Assembly: GCA_946480995.1 (NCBI GenBank)
Contig: CAMLMF010000102.1
Coordinates: 1-7,886, forward strand
DNA length: 7,886 nt
Origin: an uncultured Bdellovibrio sp.
Lineage (GTDB): Bacteria; Bdellovibrionota; Bdellovibrionia; Bdellovibrionales; Bdellovibrionaceae
Direction of reading: 5' to 3'
Within the stretch, counting starts at the first letter, position 1; each line of letters opens with the position of its first letter. The notes beneath the pieces are model-generated. The model did not search any database, had not been told where the DNA came from, and saw nothing but the letters and a program-made list of their open reading frames with translations. This document shows positions 5,932-7,886 of the stretch, piece by piece. The position numbers were made by a program, and so were the translations under genes.

Positions 5932-6747
5932 ATGTCCTACCTTCAGAACTTTTATCATCAATTTTATGGGCCCGAAGACGGGCAAAAATGGGTTTTCGTG
6001 CACGGACTTATGGGCTTTGGGCAGAATTGGCGTCGAATCATTTCGGGCCTTGAGGCGACAGAGCGCTGTTTTGCCTTTGATCAAAGAGGCCATGGCCGGT
6101 CTTTTAAGCCTGAATCCGGTTATGCACCCGAGGACTATGCCAATGATTTGAAGCTGATTGTCGATGAGCTGGGTTGGGACAAGTTTGTCTTGGTCGGGCA
6201 CTCGATGGGTGGGCGCAATGTTTTGAATTTTGCGTCGCGCTTTCCAGAGCGAATCAGTCACTTAATCGTTGAGGACATTGGTCCAGAGGCCAACCCCCAG
6301 GCCCACGAGTATTACGAATATTTATTAAATTTAGTGCCCAGTCCCTTTCCGAACCGTGAGGCGGCGAAAAAGTACTTTGCCGAGGACTTTATTCAGACGG
6401 CTAAAACCCGCGAAAAGGTGCAGATCATGTCGCAGTATTTTTACTCGAACATGGAGGAAAAACCTGACGGCACAGTAGACTGGCGTTTTTCCAAGCAGGG
6501 CATTATTGACTCGGTCAAACAGGGGCGTTCCGAGGCTTATTGGGATCAGGTAAAAAGCCTGAAAGTGCCCACCCTATGGGTTCGCGGCGGGAAATCCCAA
6601 GAGCTCAGTCCCGAGAATTATGAAAAAGTGCTAGCCAGCAATCCTATGATTAAGGGCGTCGAAATCCCTGGAGCGGGCCACTGGGTCCATTCAGATCAAC
6701 CTCAGGCTTTCATCGAGGCCCTGCGGATGTTTGTCGGCGTTCTTTAA
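5932..6747 (+). CDS. Alpha/beta-fold hydrolase, YbfF/ABHD11-like esterase
   Basis: The 271-residue protein has the full alpha/beta hydrolase layout and no signal peptide, so it is probably cytoplasmic. Seen directly: oxyanion-region HGLMGFGQNW (24-33), FDQRGHGRS (49-57), nucleophile elbow GHSMGG with Ser91, a helical cap (~120-205), and GAGHWVHSDQP with catalytic His250. The usual acid after strand 7 is absent: the segment reads WVRGGKSQELS, with Ser222 where Asp is common. The GG-x-S and GAGHWVH patterns recall E. coli YbfF and ABHD11, where the acid is thought to come from an earlier strand; VEDIGP with Asp115 is the likely equivalent. An esterase or thioesterase acting on acyl chains is plausible, but the substrate is unknown. 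It diverges from pcnB across about 48 bases and lies 64 bases before the helicase gene, so it could be cotranscribed with that gene. Confidence 0.88.
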   Translation: MSYLQNFYHQFYGPEDGQKWVFVHGLMGFGQNWRRIISGLEATERCFAFDQRGHGRSFKPESGYAPEDYANDLKLIVDELGWDKFVLVGHSMGGRNVLNFASRFPERISHLIVEDIGPEANPQAHEYYEYLLNLVPSPFPNREAAKKYFAEDFIQTAKTREKVQIMSQYFYSNMEEKPDGTVDWRFSKQGIIDSVKQGRSEAYWDQVKSLKVPTLWVRGGKSQELSPENYEKVLASNPMIKGVEIPGAGHWVHSDQPQAFIEALRMFVGVL

Positions 6748-6756
6748 GCCCCCTCT

Positions 6757-6785
6757 TTGACTTTTGGCTCTCTGATCAGTAGTTT
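6757..6785 (+). promoter_or_regulatory. Possible promoter for the DEAD-box helicase gene
   Basis: TTGACT (6757-6762, 5/6) and TAGTTT (6780-6785, 3/6 but keeping the key T, A and final T) are spaced by 17 bases. Initiation near 6792 would give a leader of about 20 bases carrying the GGAG ribosome site. Read-through from the hydrolase gene is also possible, since no terminator with a T-run was seen in the gap. Confidence 0.4.
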
Positions 6786-6798
6786 GAAGCTTCAGAAC

Positions 6799-6802
6799 GG
6801 AG
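6799..6802 (+). promoter_or_regulatory. Shine-Dalgarno for the TTG start of the helicase gene
   Basis: GGAG ends 9 bases before TTG 6812. An in-frame stop at 6785-6787 rules out starts further upstream, and the first in-frame ATG (6902) comes after the Q motif, so TTG 6812 is the only start giving a whole domain. Confidence 0.6.
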
Positions 6803-6811
6803 TACCAAAAG

Positions 6812-7886
6812 TTGAAATTCTCAGAGTTGAATTTAGAGTCTAGTTTGTATGCTGCAATCCAAAAGTTGGGTTACGAGGATTGCACCCCGATTCAAGAGCA
6901 AGCCATGCCACCAGTTCTCGATGGCAAAGACGTCGCCGGCCTTGCACAAACCGGAACAGGAAAAACCGCGGCCTTTGTGATCCCTATCATGGAGCGTATT
7001 TTACGCGCTCGTCCCGTAGCAGGTGAGATCAGCGAAGAACAAAAAGCCCTTATCGAAAAACGTGCTTTTAAAGATTGGAAGCCACAAAACTTTATCCTGA
7101 TTCTTGTGCCGACGCGCGAGCTGGCGGAGCAGGTTTGGGAAAATGTTGCTAAACTGAGCACAGATTCTGGCTTACGTGGTTTTGCAATTTACGGAGGCAC
7201 TGGTTACGACAAACAAAAAGAGGCGCTTAAAAACAGCGTTGAATTTATTGTTGCGACACCGGGCCGCTTGATTGATTTGTACAAAGAACACCTTGTTGAT
7301 TTGAAGCAAGTTCGTGCGATTGTTTTCGACGAAGCCGATCGTATGTTCGACATGGGCTTTAAAGATGACATGAAATTTATTTTGCAACGTGTGCCGCGCG
7401 AGCGTCAGTTGTTGGTGTTTAGTGCCACTTTAAATTTCGATGTTTTAAATACAATTTATCAGTTTGGATCTGAACCGATCGAAATCAATATCAGCCGTGA
7501 TCAAGCCCGCGCTGAAAACGTGAAAGATCAGATCTTCCACGTCGGTAACGATGAAAAACCTCAGCATCTTTTGTCTTTGCTAAAGGTGCATAATCCAAAG
7601 CAAGCAATCATCTTCACAAATTTCAAAATGAGTGTAGAGCGCTTAGCGAAATTCTTAACCGATAACAATATCCCAGCGATGGCTATTTCAAGTCTTTTGA
7701 CACAAGCTCAGCGCAACCGCGTGATTGAGCAGTTCAAGGCTGAAAACAACATGAACATCCTGGTTGCGACAGACGTAGCAGCACGTGGTTTGGATATCAA
7801 AGGTGTCGACCTGGTTATCAACTATGAATTGCCGATGGATTCAGAGTCTTACGTACATCGTATCGGTCGTACGGGACGCGCAGGCA
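6812..7886 (+). CDS. DEAD-box ATP-dependent RNA helicase, RhlB-like (3' partial)
   Basis: 358 residues are visible before the window ends inside motif VI. The TTG start is set by GGAG upstream and by the Q motif at the very N-terminus (Phe3, then GYEDCTPIQ at 20-28). Motifs in order: AQTGTGKT (45-52), PTRELA (100-105), TPGR (149-152), DEAD (173-176), SAT (204-206), ATDVAARGLDI (319-329), HRIGRTGRAG (349-358). YGGTGYDKQ and DEADRMFDMGF resemble E. coli RhlB (YGGDGYDKQ, DEADRMYDLGF) more than RhlE or DeaD, hence the subtype. Family role: ATP-driven unwinding of short RNA duplexes in decay or ribosome assembly. Oddities: about 16 extra residues between motifs I and Ia relative to E. coli RhlB, and SSLL (293-296) where a TGD/HGD-type segment normally precedes QxxR. 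The C-terminal tail, which would decide degradosome contacts, is outside the window. Confidence 0.92.
   Translation, partial: MKFSELNLESSLYAAIQKLGYEDCTPIQEQAMPPVLDGKDVAGLAQTGTGKTAAFVIPIMERILRARPVAGEISEEQKALIEKRAFKDWKPQNFILILVPTRELAEQVWENVAKLSTDSGLRGFAIYGGTGYDKQKEALKNSVEFIVATPGRLIDLYKEHLVDLKQVRAIVFDEADRMFDMGFKDDMKFILQRVPRERQLLVFSATLNFDVLNTIYQFGSEPIEINISRDQARAENVKDQIFHVGNDEKPQHLLSLLKVHNPKQAIIFTNFKMSVERLAKFLTDNNIPAMAISSLLTQAQRNRVIEQFKAENNMNILVATDVAARGLDIKGVDLVINYELPMDSESYVHRIGRTGRAG

Larger units (their letters stand above)
6756..6816 (+). repeat. Long-range inverted repeat and nested palindromes spanning the helicase leader
   Basis: ACTTTTGG (6760-6767) is repeated in inverse as CCAAAAGT (6805-6812); with G-U and A-T extension the arms run 6756-6767 and 6805-6816. 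The right arm covers the TTG start codon. Between the arms lie two perfect palindromes, CTGATCAG (6772-6779) and TGAAGCTTCA (6785-6794). In a read-through transcript this could fold over the start; as DNA it could be operator sequence overlapping the promoter. Function is inferred. Confidence 0.4.

Noticed and set aside
5890..6261. Minus-strand open frame of 123 codons opposite the hydrolase start
   Set aside because: It lies antisense to a well-supported hydrolase gene, matches no recognisable family and has no good start context.
6892..7387. Two minus-strand open frames opposite the helicase
   Set aside because: They mirror conserved DEAD-box motifs on the plus strand and have low-complexity, Cys/Ser/Arg-rich translations typical of shadows.

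Overview
The window looks like ordinary chromosomal DNA from a Gram-negative bacterium with roughly balanced base composition. A lipoprotein-type peptidase, a probable periplasmic c-type cytochrome dehydrogenase, TTG/GTG starts and sparse Shine-Dalgarno sites would suit a Bdellovibrio-like predator or another delta-type lineage. That placement is an impression from protein style, not a database result. No mobile element, CRISPR array, tRNA or rRNA was seen, and no gene-free gap exceeds about 145 bases.

Layout. (1) Positions 2-1609, plus strand: the 3' part of a PQQ-type sugar/sorbosone dehydrogenase beta-propeller fused to a C-terminal single-haem cytochrome c domain. (2) 1652-3766, plus: an S9A prolyl oligopeptidase with a complete catalytic triad and an N-terminal lipoprotein signal. 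Its first ribosome-binding site lies inside a hairpin, and a second in-frame start has its own strong site. (3) 3763-4533, minus: a receiver-like domain fused to a cyclic-nucleotide-binding domain, overlapping the peptidase gene tail to tail by 4 bp. (4) 4678-5883, minus: poly(A) polymerase (pcnB). (5) 5932-6747, plus: an alpha/beta hydrolase of the YbfF/ABHD11-like type, divergent from pcnB across a very short shared promoter region. (6) 6812 to the right edge, plus: a DEAD-box RNA helicase resembling RhlB, cut by the window end at motif VI, with a TTG start.

How the genes relate. pcnB and the RhlB-like helicase are both RNA-decay functions, separated only by the hydrolase. In E. coli, PcnB adds 3' tails that help degradosome-associated helicase and nucleases attack structured RNA, so the closeness is suggestive but unproven. 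The receiver-CNB protein has no output domain, so it probably acts through protein contacts. The dehydrogenase and peptidase are both probable envelope enzymes and may share transcripts.

I did not find a clear new multi-gene system. The least ordinary signals are the start region of the peptidase, the degenerate receiver-CNB fusion, the compressed divergent promoter region between pcnB and the hydrolase, and the palindrome-rich leader of the helicase gene.
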